Shown here: positions 9,142 to 17,403 of the stretch, piece after piece | Layout of the letters: every line of letters begins with the position of its first letter | Position numbering within the stretch: the first letter of the stretch is position 1 | NCBI GenBank assembly: GCA_934436435.1 | Contig: CAKSAN010000004.1 | Location: 144,173 to 208,172, forward strand | Reading direction: 5' to 3' | Source of the DNA: an uncultured Acetatifactor sp. | Lineage (GTDB): Bacteria; Bacillota; Clostridia; Lachnospirales; Lachnospiraceae | DNA: 64,000 nucleotides | The notes under the pieces: generated by a model | Database searches by the model: none | The model's input: the letters and a program-made list of their open reading frames with translations, nothing else | Told to the model about the DNA's origin: nothing | Made by a program: the position numbers and the translations under genes

Positions 9142-10779
9142 TTAATTCTCGTCGTCCTCGGTCTGGGCGGTGAATACAGTACGCTTTCTGGCCATTTCAT
9201 CGCTTGCCAGATACTCGTCGTAGGTAGTGATCTTGTCTACCAGACTGCCGTTCGGCAGGATCTCAATGATACGGTTGGCGGTGGTCTGTACGAACTGGTG
9301 GTCATGGCAGGAAAACAGTGCCACACCGGGGAACTTGATCAGACCGTTGTTCAGTGCGGTGATGGACTCCATATCCAGATGGTTCGTGGGTTCATCCAGG
9401 ATCAGGCAGTTGGCACCGCTGATCATCATCTTGGACAGCAGACAGCGGACCTTCTCACCACCGGAGAGGATACGAACCTTCTTTACACCGTCTTCTCCGG
9501 CGAACAGCATACGTCCCAGGAAACCGCGGACATAAGTGGCATCCTTCACGGGAGAGTAACCGGTCAGCCAGTCGGCAATGGTCAGATCATTGTCAAACTC
9601 TGCAGTATTGTCCTTCGGGAAGTAGGACTGGGAAGTGGTAACGCCCCACTTGTAGGTACCTTCGTCCGGCTCTATCTCACCGGCCAGAATCTGGAACAGT
9701 GTGGTCTTAGCCAGCTCGCAACTGCCTACGAAAGCCACCTTGTCTTCATGTCCCAGAGTAAAGGAAATGTCATTTAATACCTTTTCTCCGTTGATGGTCT
9801 TGGACAGATGCTCCACAGCCAGTACTTCGTTACCGATCTCACGCTCGGGACGGAAGTCGATATAGGGATATTTTCTGCTGGAAGGCTTAATATCATCCAG
9901 CTCAATTTTTTCCAGTGCACGTTTTCTGGAAGTAGCCTGTTTGGACTTGGAAGCGTTGGCGGAGAAACGGGAGATGAACTCCTGTAATTCCTTGATCTTT
10001 TCTTCCTTTTTCTTATTGGCTTCCTTCATCTGCTTGATCAGCAGCTGGCTGGACTCGTACCAGAAGTCGTAGTTACCGGCATACAGCTGGATCTTGCCGT
10101 AGTCGATGTCGGCGATCTGCGTACATACCTTGTTCAGAAAATAACGGTCATGGGAGACTACGATAACGGTATTCTCGAAATCGATCAGGAAATCCTCCAG
10201 CCATGCGATGGCATCCAGATCCAGATGGTTGGTAGGCTCGTCCAGCAGCAGGATGTCGGGGTTACCGAACAGTGCCTTCGCCAGCAGAACCTTCACCTTC
10301 AGGCTGCCGTCCAGATCCTTCATGAGAGAGTAGTGGAACTCGGTGCCAATGCCCAGACCATTTAACAGCATGGCAGCATTGGACTCTGCCTCCCAACCGT
10401 CCATCTCGGCGAATTCCGCTTCCAGTTCACTGGCACGGATACCGTCCTCGTCGCTGAAATCTTCCTTGGCATAGATGGCATCCTTTTCCTTCATGATCTG
10501 GAAGAGACGCTCGTTACCCATGATAACGGTATCCATAACCACGTTGTCATCGTATTTGAAATGATCCTGCTCCAACACGGAGAGACGCTGGCCGGGGGTG
10601 ATGACGATATCACCTTTGGTAGTGTCCAGCTGACCGGACAGAATCTTCAAAAAGGTGGATTTACCGGCACCGTTGGCTCCGATGAGGCCGTAACAGTTGC
10701 CCTCGGTAAACTTGATGTTGACATCTTCGAATAAAGCTTTCTTACCCACACGGTAAGTTACGTTGTTTGCACTGATCAT
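9142..10779 (-). CDS. ABC-F family ATPase, YbiT-like
   Basis: This 545-residue protein has two ABC ATPase domains in tandem and no membrane segments, as in the ribosome-associated ABC-F proteins that modulate translation or protect ribosomes. The first domain has Walker A GANGAGKS near residue 35, a linker with LDEPTNHLDLD and an H-loop SHDRYF. An inter-domain basic region contains SRFSANASKSKQATSRKR, as in YbiT. The second domain has an altered Walker A (GSCELAKTT) but an intact signature (SGGEK) and LDEPTNHLDME. ATG 10779 follows a GAGG site and gives the usual family start. The substrate site on the ribosome cannot be deduced, and antibiotic resistance should not be assumed. Confidence 0.9.
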   Translation of the reverse strand: MISANNVTYRVGKKALFEDVNIKFTEGNCYGLIGANGAGKSTFLKILSGQLDTTKGDIVITPGQRLSVLEQDHFKYDDNVVMDTVIMGNERLFQIMKEKDAIYAKEDFSDEDGIRASELEAEFAEMDGWEAESNAAMLLNGLGIGTEFHYSLMKDLDGSLKVKVLLAKALFGNPDILLLDEPTNHLDLDAIAWLEDFLIDFENTVIVVSHDRYFLNKVCTQIADIDYGKIQLYAGNYDFWYESSQLLIKQMKEANKKKEEKIKELQEFISRFSANASKSKQATSRKRALEKIELDDIKPSSRKYPYIDFRPEREIGNEVLAVEHLSKTINGEKVLNDISFTLGHEDKVAFVGSCELAKTTLFQILAGEIEPDEGTYKWGVTTSQSYFPKDNTAEFDNDLTIADWLTGYSPVKDATYVRGFLGRMLFAGEDGVKKVRILSGGEKVRCLLSKMMISGANCLILDEPTNHLDMESITALNNGLIKFPGVALFSCHDHQFVQTTANRIIEILPNGSLVDKITTYDEYLASDEMARKRTVFTAQTEDDEN

Positions 10780-10986
10780 TCTTAAACCTCTTGTTATTCT
10801 TCTTATTAAATGTGTTACAAAGCCACCCTTACCATTATACATAAAGTAACGCATATTTCAAGGAAAATATGCAAGAATTCGGTATTTCCGGGCCCGAAAA
10901 GTGCCGGAAGAAACTGTGCCTGAGGCGGAGGGCGGAAAAAGCTCTCGATGCGGGAGGAAAATTTACCTTGATTTTACTTACGGAGA

Positions 10987-11015
10987 TTGCGTGGAGCATT
11001 TCCCTCTGATAAAAT
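10987..11015 (+). promoter_or_regulatory. Probable sigma-A promoter of the SLC45-type transporter
   Basis: TTGCGT at 10987-10992 and TAAAAT at 11010-11015 are separated by 17 bp and lie just upstream of the transporter's Shine-Dalgarno site (GGGAGG). Confidence 0.5.
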
Positions 11016-11042
11016 GGAACTATCAACTTGGGAGGTTTTCTT

Positions 11043-12458
11043 ATGGAGACAAAATTAAACTACAAAAGAACATTTCTGATCGGCCTGGCTTTTCTTAGCA
11101 TCTGCTCCTTCTGGCAGATGTATGACAATATCATTCCGCTGATCTTACAGAACACCTATCATCTGGGAGAGACCATGACGGGAGCGGTCATGGCACTGGA
11201 CAATGTGCTGGCCATCTTCCTGCTGCCGGTATTCGGTACGCTGTCGGACAAAGTACATACGAAGCTGGGCAGAAGAATGCCCTTTATCGTGGTGGGGACG
11301 ATCCTGGCGGTAATCTTCATGATGCTGCTGCCGATGATCGACAATGCGGAAAAGGCAAGATGGAGCACCGGAGAATCCTTCAGTAACCAGGTCTTCTTTT
11401 TAGGCGTGTTGTTCCTCACCCTGGTGTCTATGGGACTGTACCGTTCTCCGGCGGTGGCACTGATGCCGGATGTGACACCCAACCACCTGCGCAGCCGTGC
11501 CAATGCGGTGATTAACCTTATGGGAGCCGTAGGCGGTGTCTATTCCCTAATCATGATCAAGGTTCTGGTGGGAAAAGGGGAAACACCGGATTACCTGCCG
11601 TTGTTTGCCAGCATTGCCGCAGTTATGGCCATCGCCGTGGGAATCCTGGTGATTACCATCCGGGAAAATAAGCTGCGGGAAGAAGTCGAGAAAGCAGAGG
11701 CCGCAAGTGCAGAAAGCATAGAAGAAAAAGCAATGTCTGCGGGAGTGGAAGCGGCCGGGGAGATCGAGGCGGTGGGAGATACCATAGAAGCAAAGACTTC
11801 CGACAGTAAACAGCAGACCGCAAAGACTGAAAACGCCAAGGGTATGCCCAAGGATGTGAAGCGCAGTATGTACTTTATGCTGGCTTCCATCTTCTTATGG
11901 TTTACCGCCTATAATGCTGTGACCACAGCCTTTTCCCGTTATACGAAGGTGGTGTGGAAGATGGAGGGCGGAAGCTTCGCCAACTGTCTGATGGTGGCTA
12001 CGGTGGCAGCCATTTTAAGTTATATCCCCATCGGAAATATTTCTGCGAAGATCGGCCGCAAGAAGACGATCATGGGCGGTGTCCTGCTGATGGCAGCCTG
12101 CTACGGAGCTGCTATTTTTGCCAGAGAGTATCACCCCATCGTCAATCTGGCGTTCGCGCTGATCGGCGTGGCATGGGCAGCCATCAACGTGAATTCCTAC
12201 CCGATGATCGTGGCCATGAGCAGCGGCAGCGATGTGGGTAAATTCACCGGAACCTATTATACATTTTCCATGGCGGCGCAGATCCTGACCCCGGTATTGT
12301 CCGGATTTTTGTTGGAGAAGGTGTCCTACAACACCCTGTTCCCCTATGCCCTGTTCTTCTCCCTGCTGGCATTCCTGACCATGACCCAGGTACGTCACGG
12401 CGATGTGAAGCCCCAGAAGAAGGAGAACATTCTGGAGAACTTTGATGTGGACGATTAA
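11043..12458 (+). CDS. MFS sugar transporter, SLC45/GPH-like
   Basis: This 471-residue membrane protein has about 12 hydrophobic segments. The segment around GTLSDKVHTKLGRRMP after the second helix is the conserved cytoplasmic loop of MFS carriers. The overall pattern resembles bacterial SLC45/glycoside-pentoside carriers that import oligosaccharides with cations. A long acidic central loop (about residues 215-275, rich in Glu and Ala) separates the two six-helix halves. ATG 11043 has GGGAGG upstream. It appears monocistronic with its own promoter, and no substrate can be deduced from the neighbours. Confidence 0.82.
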   Translation: METKLNYKRTFLIGLAFLSICSFWQMYDNIIPLILQNTYHLGETMTGAVMALDNVLAIFLLPVFGTLSDKVHTKLGRRMPFIVVGTILAVIFMMLLPMIDNAEKARWSTGESFSNQVFFLGVLFLTLVSMGLYRSPAVALMPDVTPNHLRSRANAVINLMGAVGGVYSLIMIKVLVGKGETPDYLPLFASIAAVMAIAVGILVITIRENKLREEVEKAEAASAESIEEKAMSAGVEAAGEIEAVGDTIEAKTSDSKQQTAKTENAKGMPKDVKRSMYFMLASIFLWFTAYNAVTTAFSRYTKVVWKMEGGSFANCLMVATVAAILSYIPIGNISAKIGRKKTIMGGVLLMAACYGAAIFAREYHPIVNLAFALIGVAWAAINVNSYPMIVAMSSGSDVGKFTGTYYTFSMAAQILTPVLSGFLLEKVSYNTLFPYALFFSLLAFLTMTQVRHGDVKPQKKENILENFDVDD

Positions 12459-12502
12459 TGAAATCGACGATAAAACGTAAGAAAATATTTAGAAATACCT
12501 AC

Positions 12503-12531
12503 TTGAAAATTGCAGAGCAGTGGATTAAAGT
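12503..12531 (+). promoter_or_regulatory. Probable promoter of the glycerophosphodiesterase gene
   Basis: TTGAAA at 12503-12508 and TAAAGT at 12526-12531 have a 17-bp spacer, about 85 bp before the start codon. Confidence 0.4.
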
Positions 12532-12614
12532 AAAATGCAGCAGCTTTTCGCAGATAATAAAAGGGAGCGGAAATGCTGCATGCGAATGAAAACATAAGAT
12601 AGAAGGTTAAAGCA

Positions 12615-13445
12615 ATGAATATTTTAGGAATGATAGTGCTCTGTATTTTGATTCTGGCGATCCTTTACTTCCTCATGATCATGCCCCGGGTGGCACACAA
12701 GCCGGATACAGCCCCCTTTAAAGAATGGCTCTACGCCCACAGAGGCCTGCACGACAATGCCACAGAGGCACCTGAGAATTCCATGGCGGCATTCCGTAAG
12801 GCCGTGGAGGCTGGCTTCGGCATTGAACTGGACATTCAGCTGACGAAGGACAAGATCCCGGTGGTGTTCCATGATTTTACCCTGAAAAGGATCTGTGGCG
12901 GCGAAGGCAAAATATGTGATTATACTTATGAGGAATTGCAGCAGTTCCACCTGTGTGGTTCCACGGAGAAGATTCCAAAGTTTGCGGATGTGCTGGAGAT
13001 GGTGAACGGAAAAGTACCTCTGATCGTGGAATTCAAGATTGAGCGTGCGGATCTGTCCCTGTGTCCCATTGCGGATAAGATGCTGCGGGCTTACAAGGGA
13101 ATGTACTGTATGGAATCCTTCAATCCGCTGGGAGTGCGGTGGTATCGGAAGAACCATCCGGATCTGGTGCGTGGCCAGTTGTCCGATGCCTTCCTGAAGG
13201 AAGGAGAGTATGTGGGCGTTTTGTATTTTGTCCTGCAGAATTTACTGTTGAATTTCGTGACCAGGCCGGATTTTGTGGCATACAACCATCATTATCCCGG
13301 GATCCTGTCCCGGAAGCTTTGCAGAAGGCTGTACCATAATACGGCGGCTGCCTGGACCATCAAGAGCCAGAAGGAGTTGGATGAAGCAAGAAAGCATTTC
13401 GACATTTTCATCTTTGACAGCTTCGTACCAGAAGCAAGAAGATAG
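12615..13445 (+). CDS. Membrane-anchored glycerophosphodiester phosphodiesterase
   Basis: This 276-residue protein should hydrolyse glycerophosphodiesters to glycerol 3-phosphate and an alcohol. A single N-terminal membrane segment (about residues 3-23) is followed by a GDPD TIM barrel. The catalytic landmarks are AHRGLHDNATEAPENS (His42, Glu52), IELDIQLTKD with two acidic metal ligands, and VVFHDFTL with the second histidine. The topology suggests an enzyme tethered to the membrane with its active domain either outside or at the inner face, which the sequence does not settle. Its role may be lipid or teichoic-acid turnover. Confidence 0.9.
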   Translation: MNILGMIVLCILILAILYFLMIMPRVAHKPDTAPFKEWLYAHRGLHDNATEAPENSMAAFRKAVEAGFGIELDIQLTKDKIPVVFHDFTLKRICGGEGKICDYTYEELQQFHLCGSTEKIPKFADVLEMVNGKVPLIVEFKIERADLSLCPIADKMLRAYKGMYCMESFNPLGVRWYRKNHPDLVRGQLSDAFLKEGEYVGVLYFVLQNLLLNFVTRPDFVAYNHHYPGILSRKLCRRLYHNTAAAWTIKSQKELDEARKHFDIFIFDSFVPEARR

Positions 13446-13464
13446 ACGATACGCAATATAATAT

Positions 13465-13505
13465 AAAACGGCCGGTTCCGGATACCTCGGAAAACGGCCG
13501 TTTTT
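13465..13505. terminator. Bidirectional intrinsic terminator
   Basis: AAAACGGCCG at 13465-13474 pairs with CGGCCGTTTT at 13495-13504. It has a T-run on the plus strand and an A-run before the stem, so it serves both the glycerophosphodiesterase gene and the convergent mntP. Confidence 0.85.
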
Positions 13506-13517
13506 GCAAACTAAAAT

Positions 13518-14081
13518 TTATCCCAGAAAGCCCAGATGCTCCAACAGGATCTTGATGCCCATAAGGATCAGGATGACACCACCGGCGATCTCGGCCTTGG
13601 CCTTGTAGCGCAGTCCGAAGACATTGCCGACCTTTACACCGACCATGGAGAGGATCAGGGTGGTCATGCCGATGAAAAGCACTGCGGCGATGATATTAAC
13701 CTGTAGGAAAGCGAAGGTGACACCTACGGCCAGAGCATCGATGCTGGTGGCAACGGCCAACAGGAACATGGTCTTCATATCCAGTGCTGCGGTGGCGTGC
13801 TCCTCTTCCTTGGACAGCGCCTCTTTGATCATGGAAGCGCCAATGATGCCCAACAGAACGAAAGCGATCCAGTGGTCGATAGCGGTGATGAAACGTTCGA
13901 ACTGACTGCCGAGAATGTAACCGATGGTAGGCATCAACGCCTGGAAACCGCCGAACCACAGGCCTACGATACCGGCCTTTTTCAGGGTGACACGATCCAT
14001 GGCCAGACCCTTGCAGATTGAGACGGCGAAAGCATCCATAGACAATCCTACGGCAAGAATAAATAAACTGAGCAGATCCAT
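13518..14081 (-). CDS. mntP: Manganese efflux pump MntP
   Basis: This 187-residue, six-helix membrane protein matches MntP (formerly YebN), which exports Mn2+. The signature acidic residues lie inside helices: [15 protein letters not shown] in helix 1 and [14 protein letters not shown] in helix 4, a twofold repeat typical of the family. ATG 14081 follows GAGAGGAA. The leader immediately upstream folds as a yybP-ykoY riboswitch, independently supporting the manganese assignment. The gene is expressed alone. Confidence 0.95.
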   Translation of the reverse strand: MDLLSLFILAVGLSMDAFAVSICKGLAMDRVTLKKAGIVGLWFGGFQALMPTIGYILGSQFERFITAIDHWIAFVLLGIIGASMIKEALSKEEEHATAALDMKTMFLLAVATSIDALAVGVTFAFLQVNIIAAVLFIGMTTLILSMVGVKVGNVFGLRYKAKAEIAGGVILILMGIKILLEHLGFLG

Positions 14082-14118
14082 TTCTAAGTTCCTCTCTTTC
14101 GTGTTTGTTTTGTCTCAC

Positions 14119-14281
14119 AAAAAAACTCACAGACAATGAAAGCGAAACGGTTCGTTTCCATTGTCTATGAGTCTCATTATCACAATCTCTGCTTAGAAGA
14201 TACCAGATGCATGCATCATTATGTTGATATCTCCACAGCCTTACCTTACCATAGATGCGGCTGCCAACTACTCCCTCATAG
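14119..14281 (-). promoter_or_regulatory. yybP-ykoY manganese riboswitch with overlapping terminator
   Basis: Read on the minus strand, the leader has the yybP-ykoY landmarks GGGAGTAG and GGCAGCC on the 5' side and GAGACTCATAG on the 3' side. P1 forms between CTATGAG (14275-14281) and CTCATAG (14165-14171). The 3' strand of P1 is also the 5' strand of a long terminator hairpin (ACTCATAGACAATG with CATTGTCTGTGAGT) that ends in seven Ts (14119-14125). The two structures exclude each other, so Mn2+ binding should stabilise P1, prevent termination and switch mntP on. Pairing is seen in the sequence and the ligand is from family knowledge. Confidence 0.9.
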
Positions 14282-14397
14282 AGTATTCTATGAATTTTCT
14301 TATGACGTGAAAACAATAGTATATTATTTGAGAAAAAAAGTCAATAACAAAATGGTAAATTGTTGAAAATTAATGTGCGACAGAACGGATTTCGGGC

Positions 14398-14426
14398 AAA
14401 AAAAGATCAGCCCCGCGGGACTGACC
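14398..14426 (-). terminator. Intrinsic terminator of the cold-shock gene
   Basis: On the minus strand, GGTCAGTCCC pairs with GGGGCTGATC, allowing one G-U, and is followed by seven Ts (14398-14404). Confidence 0.85.
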
Positions 14427-14445
14427 TTTTCGGTTGCTCTTGTTA

Positions 14446-14661
14446 TTAAGCTACAACAGTAACGTTGGTAGCACGGATCTTGCTGCTGTTCTGAGGATCG
14501 CACTCGGTATCGAAAGTTACCTTCTGGCCCTCTTCCAGAGACTTGAAACCATCAGCATTGATTGCGGAAAAGTGTACGAATACTTCCTCACCGTTAGCAT
14601 CGTTGGTGATGAAACCGTAACCCTTCTGAGCGTTGAACCACTTAACTGTACCGTTATTCAT
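14446..14661 (-). CDS. Cold-shock protein, CspA family
   Basis: This 71-residue protein is a single cold-shock domain, a five-stranded beta barrel that binds single-stranded nucleic acids and melts RNA structure. RNP1 is KGYGFIT (residues 13-19) and RNP2 is VFVHFSAI (27-34). It follows a leader of about 150 nt with a strong promoter and a terminator-like hairpin, suggesting expression is controlled at the RNA level. Which csp paralogue it corresponds to cannot be told. Confidence 0.95.
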   Translation of the reverse strand: MNNGTVKWFNAQKGYGFITNDANGEEVFVHFSAINADGFKSLEEGQKVTFDTECDPQNSSKIRATNVTVVA

Positions 14662-14726
14662 TATTGGTACCTCCTTTAATAATTCAGGCTTTGCCTGATC
14701 CTTTTGATGATTCTAAAACGTAGGAC

Positions 14727-14790
14727 AAAAAAATCACATATTTTTGTAAAGCATCCGTGAAAAGTAACAATGTCTTACAAAAATATGTGA
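14727..14790 (-). terminator. Attenuator-like hairpin in the csp leader
   Basis: TCACATATTTTTGTAA and TTACAAAAATATGTGA form a perfect 16-bp AT-rich stem (14734-14749 with 14775-14790) with a 25-base loop. On the minus strand it is followed directly by seven Ts (14727-14733). It lies between the csp promoter and the csp start codon, so transcription must pass it. Confidence 0.7.
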
Positions 14791-14821
14791 GATCAATGAC
14801 TTTCATTTAGAATACGGTTAG

Positions 14822-14851
14822 AGTATACCATTGTATTTATCGAAATGTCAA
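14822..14851 (-). promoter_or_regulatory. csp promoter
   Basis: On the minus strand, TTGACA (14846-14851) and TATACT (14822-14827) are 18 bp apart. Transcription should start near 14815, giving a leader of about 150 nt. Confidence 0.75.
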
Positions 14852-14931
14852 TAATTATCTTTGAATTTTAGGCCTATTTTACTACGGGAAAGACATATGA
14901 TTTTAAGAGTGACGGAAAGCGGAGAAAGACA

Positions 14932-15771
14932 ATGGATCTTAAGTTTTTATGGAAGGTATTGCAGGGGGCACTGATCGGTCTGGGAGCGGTATTGCCGGGG
15001 ATCTCCGGCGGGGTTTTAAGCGTGGTGTTCGGGGTCTATCGGCCCATTATGGAACTGCTGGCGGATCCGGTACATAAGTGGAGGACACATCTGCCGGGAT
15101 TGTTCCCCTACATGATCGGTTCCGCTGCGGGATTCCTGGGGGTGGCGAATCTACTGGCTTATGTCCTGGAGACTTACCCGGATCCTTCGGTCTGTGTATT
15201 TGTGGGACTGATCTGCGGGATGCTGCCCTCGCTGTGGCGGGAGGCAGGAGAACAGGGCAGGAACCGGGGAAATGTGATTGTCTCCGGAGTGACATTTACG
15301 GCAATGCTTATGTTACTGTGCCTGCTTCAGAACCCCCGGGCGGCGGTGAAACCGGGGATCGGCAGCTATCTGTTCTGCGGATTTGCTTTTGCCCTGTCGG
15401 TGATCGCTCCCGGCATGAGTTTTTCCACGTTGCTGATGCCCTTAGGCCTGTATACCCCTTTTGTGGAGGGCATCGGCCATATCCGGCCTGAGATTCTGAT
15501 TCCCGGCATGATCGGCTGTGGGGTGACTTTTGTGTGTCTGGCGAAATTGGTGAACCGTCTGTTTGAAAAACATTATGCGGTGATGTTTCATGGGATTTTC
15601 GGCATTATCGGTGCGGCCACGGTGATGACCGTCCCCTGGGGCAGCTTTGCGGCATCTCCGGAAGGAGCATCCCGGAATCTGTTCTGCATGGCGGCTGGAA
15701 TCACAGCGGCGCTACTTTTGGAAGTTATGAATGAAAAAATGGCATGTTTTTCCGAAAATGAGACAGAATAA
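14932..15771 (+). CDS. DUF368 membrane protein, probable undecaprenyl-phosphate transporter
   Basis: This 279-residue polytopic protein begins with the DUF368 signature GLGAVLPGISGG at residues 17-28. A second copy of the motif, VIAPGMSFSTLLMPLG, lies near 155, giving the inverted-repeat architecture of the family. Members (PopT) have been shown to return the lipid carrier undecaprenyl phosphate across the membrane for wall synthesis. SD GGAGAAAG precedes ATG 14932. The EIIA-like gene lies 40 bp downstream and may be co-transcribed. Confidence 0.85.
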   Translation: MDLKFLWKVLQGALIGLGAVLPGISGGVLSVVFGVYRPIMELLADPVHKWRTHLPGLFPYMIGSAAGFLGVANLLAYVLETYPDPSVCVFVGLICGMLPSLWREAGEQGRNRGNVIVSGVTFTAMLMLLCLLQNPRAAVKPGIGSYLFCGFAFALSVIAPGMSFSTLLMPLGLYTPFVEGIGHIRPEILIPGMIGCGVTFVCLAKLVNRLFEKHYAVMFHGIFGIIGAATVMTVPWGSFAASPEGASRNLFCMAAGITAALLLEVMNEKMACFSENETE

Positions 15772-15810
15772 GGAGCAGGATCCTTAACATGGAAAAAGGA
15801 AGGTAGAAAC

Positions 15811-16449
15811 ATGCAGATGTATGACGTGGTGGCAACGGGGGTGCTGGGACTTCTGGTCGGATTCTGGTCCGGCAGGAGTCTCCGGTGGAAAATGGAAGAA
15901 ACGGAAGAGACCGGGGAGAACCGGGAAGAGAGGAAAATAACCACAGCCAGACAGCTGGTGAGGGAAGGTACCACCATAGGAAGTCCGGTGAACGGAGAGA
16001 TCCGAAAGGATGCGGGAGAGGAACAGGAGGCCGCGGAGATGAGAGCGGGGCGTATCAGCATCCTGCCGGAGGACGGAAGGGTCTATGCGCCCACAGCGGG
16101 AAAAGTGTTAAAACTGTATCCCATGGGAAACCGGATCCGTTTCCGCACGGACAGCGGACTGGAACTGTTGTTAAATATCTGCAAAGACCGGGAAGAACTG
16201 CACAGTGCTTATTACCACTGTAATGTCCTGCAAAATGAGATCGTGCGCAAGGGGAAACTGCTGGTGGAATTCGATCAGGAAGGGCTGGCGAAGGAAGGTG
16301 TAGATACGGCGGTGACGGTGGAAATGTGTCAGTCACCGGAAGCGAAACAGATCGTCAGCACATGGAAGGATTATATCCGGGCGGGAGAGGAACTGCTGTG
16401 GGTACAGCGCGCAGGGAGGAATCAAGAGGATTCCGTCTGCCTGCGGTAA
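15811..16449 (+). CDS. PTS EIIA-glucose-like protein lacking both active-site histidines
   Basis: This 212-residue protein has an N-terminal membrane segment (about residues 5-20), a charged linker and a C-terminal EIIA-Glc fold (about 82-200). The fold is recognisable from DGRVYAPTAGKVL, TDSGLELL and KGKLLVEFDQEGL. In E. coli EIIA-Glc the catalytic pair is His75 and His90. Aligned by eye, both positions are Asn here (Asn107 in PMGNRIRF and Asn122 in LLNICKD). It therefore should not carry phosphate. A membrane-tethered regulatory or binding role is possible but unproven. It follows the DUF368 gene closely. Confidence 0.75.
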   Translation: MQMYDVVATGVLGLLVGFWSGRSLRWKMEETEETGENREERKITTARQLVREGTTIGSPVNGEIRKDAGEEQEAAEMRAGRISILPEDGRVYAPTAGKVLKLYPMGNRIRFRTDSGLELLLNICKDREELHSAYYHCNVLQNEIVRKGKLLVEFDQEGLAKEGVDTAVTVEMCQSPEAKQIVSTWKDYIRAGEELLWVQRAGRNQEDSVCLR

Positions 16450-17237
16450 GCTCCCGGAGTGGTGTGGTAAGCGTCCTGAAAGGCACGGAAAAAAGTGCGG
16501 GAGCTTCCAAAGCCGGCATCCAGTGCAATCTGTGTCACGGACAGTTCTGTGGACAGCAGAAGATCTCTGGCATAGTCCAGTCTTCTGGAATTCACATAAT
16601 CCGGAAAAGAGGTGTGAAGCTTCTCGGTGAAGATCCTTGAGAGGACAAAACGGCTGACACCGAATTCTTTTGAAAGACTTTCCAGAGACAATTCTTCCGT
16701 ATAGTGGGCGTCCAGATAGAGAAGCAGCCTTTGCTCCAGTTCCAGATCTTCCGTGCTTTTCCGGGGCTGCAGGGGCAGGAGCGGCAGCAGATCCGCCAAC
16801 AGGAGCGTGAGATACCCTTCCGCATAGACCTGCACATCGGAAGGCGTCGGGCGATCCTTTTCCATGGCAGAGGCCAGACCTTCGAGACCATGCAGGGCAA
16901 TGCGGCTGTGCTCCGAGAGGGAGGAAGTTGCAAAGTCATTGCGGGCAGGTTTTTTGTTCTGGAAAAAATGACGGAAGGAATGGCAGAAATCCGGCTCGAA
17001 GATACAGAGCAGATTCTGACCGGGTTCCACATGCTTTAAGCCGTGCATCTGGTTCGGAAAGACCAGAACCCCCTGACCGGGCTTCAGGGAAAAATCCTGC
17101 TGCTCCACGGTGACGGTGGTGGAACCGCTCAAGACATAGATCAGCTCCAGCTGTCTGTGAAGATGGACGGCGTAAGGGTTATTTTTGGACAAATATAAGT
17201 AGAGCTGTTCCTGACGGTTCTGGTAAAAGAAACTCAA
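16422..17237 (-). CDS. AraC-family transcriptional regulator
   Basis: This 271-residue protein has an N-terminal cupin sensor domain (HLHRQLELIYVLSG and PGQGVLVFPNQMHGL, residues about 25-70) and a C-terminal pair of helix-turn-helix motifs (LSLESLSKEFGVSRFVLSRIF and LSVTQIALDAGFGSSRTFFRAF). TTG 17237 is preferred because AGGAGGG lies seven bases upstream. The longer frame start at 17255 precedes that site. It is divergent from a GH43 xylosidase gene, and the shared region holds a palindrome. It probably controls that gene in response to a sugar. Confidence 0.9.
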   Translation of the reverse strand: MSFFYQNRQEQLYLYLSKNNPYAVHLHRQLELIYVLSGSTTVTVEQQDFSLKPGQGVLVFPNQMHGLKHVEPGQNLLCIFEPDFCHSFRHFFQNKKPARNDFATSSLSEHSRIALHGLEGLASAMEKDRPTPSDVQVYAEGYLTLLLADLLPLLPLQPRKSTEDLELEQRLLLYLDAHYTEELSLESLSKEFGVSRFVLSRIFTEKLHTSFPDYVNSRRLDYARDLLLSTELSVTQIALDAGFGSSRTFFRAFQDAYHTTPGAYRRQTESS

Positions 17238-17259
17238 AGCGATTCCCTCCTGCAACTTT

Positions 17260-17275
17260 TGTCACTATTATGACA
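17260..17275. promoter_or_regulatory. Palindrome in the araC-type/GH43 divergent region
   Basis: TGTCA and TGACA flank six bases (17260-17264, 17271-17275) between the divergent genes. It is a candidate operator, with no known consensus matched. Confidence 0.35.
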
Positions 17276-17344
17276 TTTATAGCCGGTAAATGCAAGAATT
17301 GACACAAACTAATGGGAAAATGGCACGCGATACAGAGAAACATC

Positions 17345-17353
17345 TGCTATACT
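17345..17353 (+). promoter_or_regulatory. Extended -10 promoter element of the GH43 gene
   Basis: TGC followed by TATACT (17348-17353) lies 50 bp before the GH43 start. No good -35 box is seen, which suits an activator-dependent promoter. Confidence 0.4.
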
Positions 17354-17403
17354 GTGCTTACAAAATACAAAACGGCGGCAAAAGGCTGCAGAATGGAGAA
17401 CTT

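Noticed and set aside
9103..9777. A 224-residue plus-strand frame opposite the ABC-F gene
   Set aside because: It is the complement of a clearly coding ABC-F gene, has no ribosome site and no family resemblance. Many similar long shadows occur opposite clpB, rho, malic enzyme and thrS.
15078..15491. 137-residue frame inside the DUF368 gene
   Set aside because: It is an alternative frame of a membrane-protein gene, with no start signal and a composition typical of such shadows.
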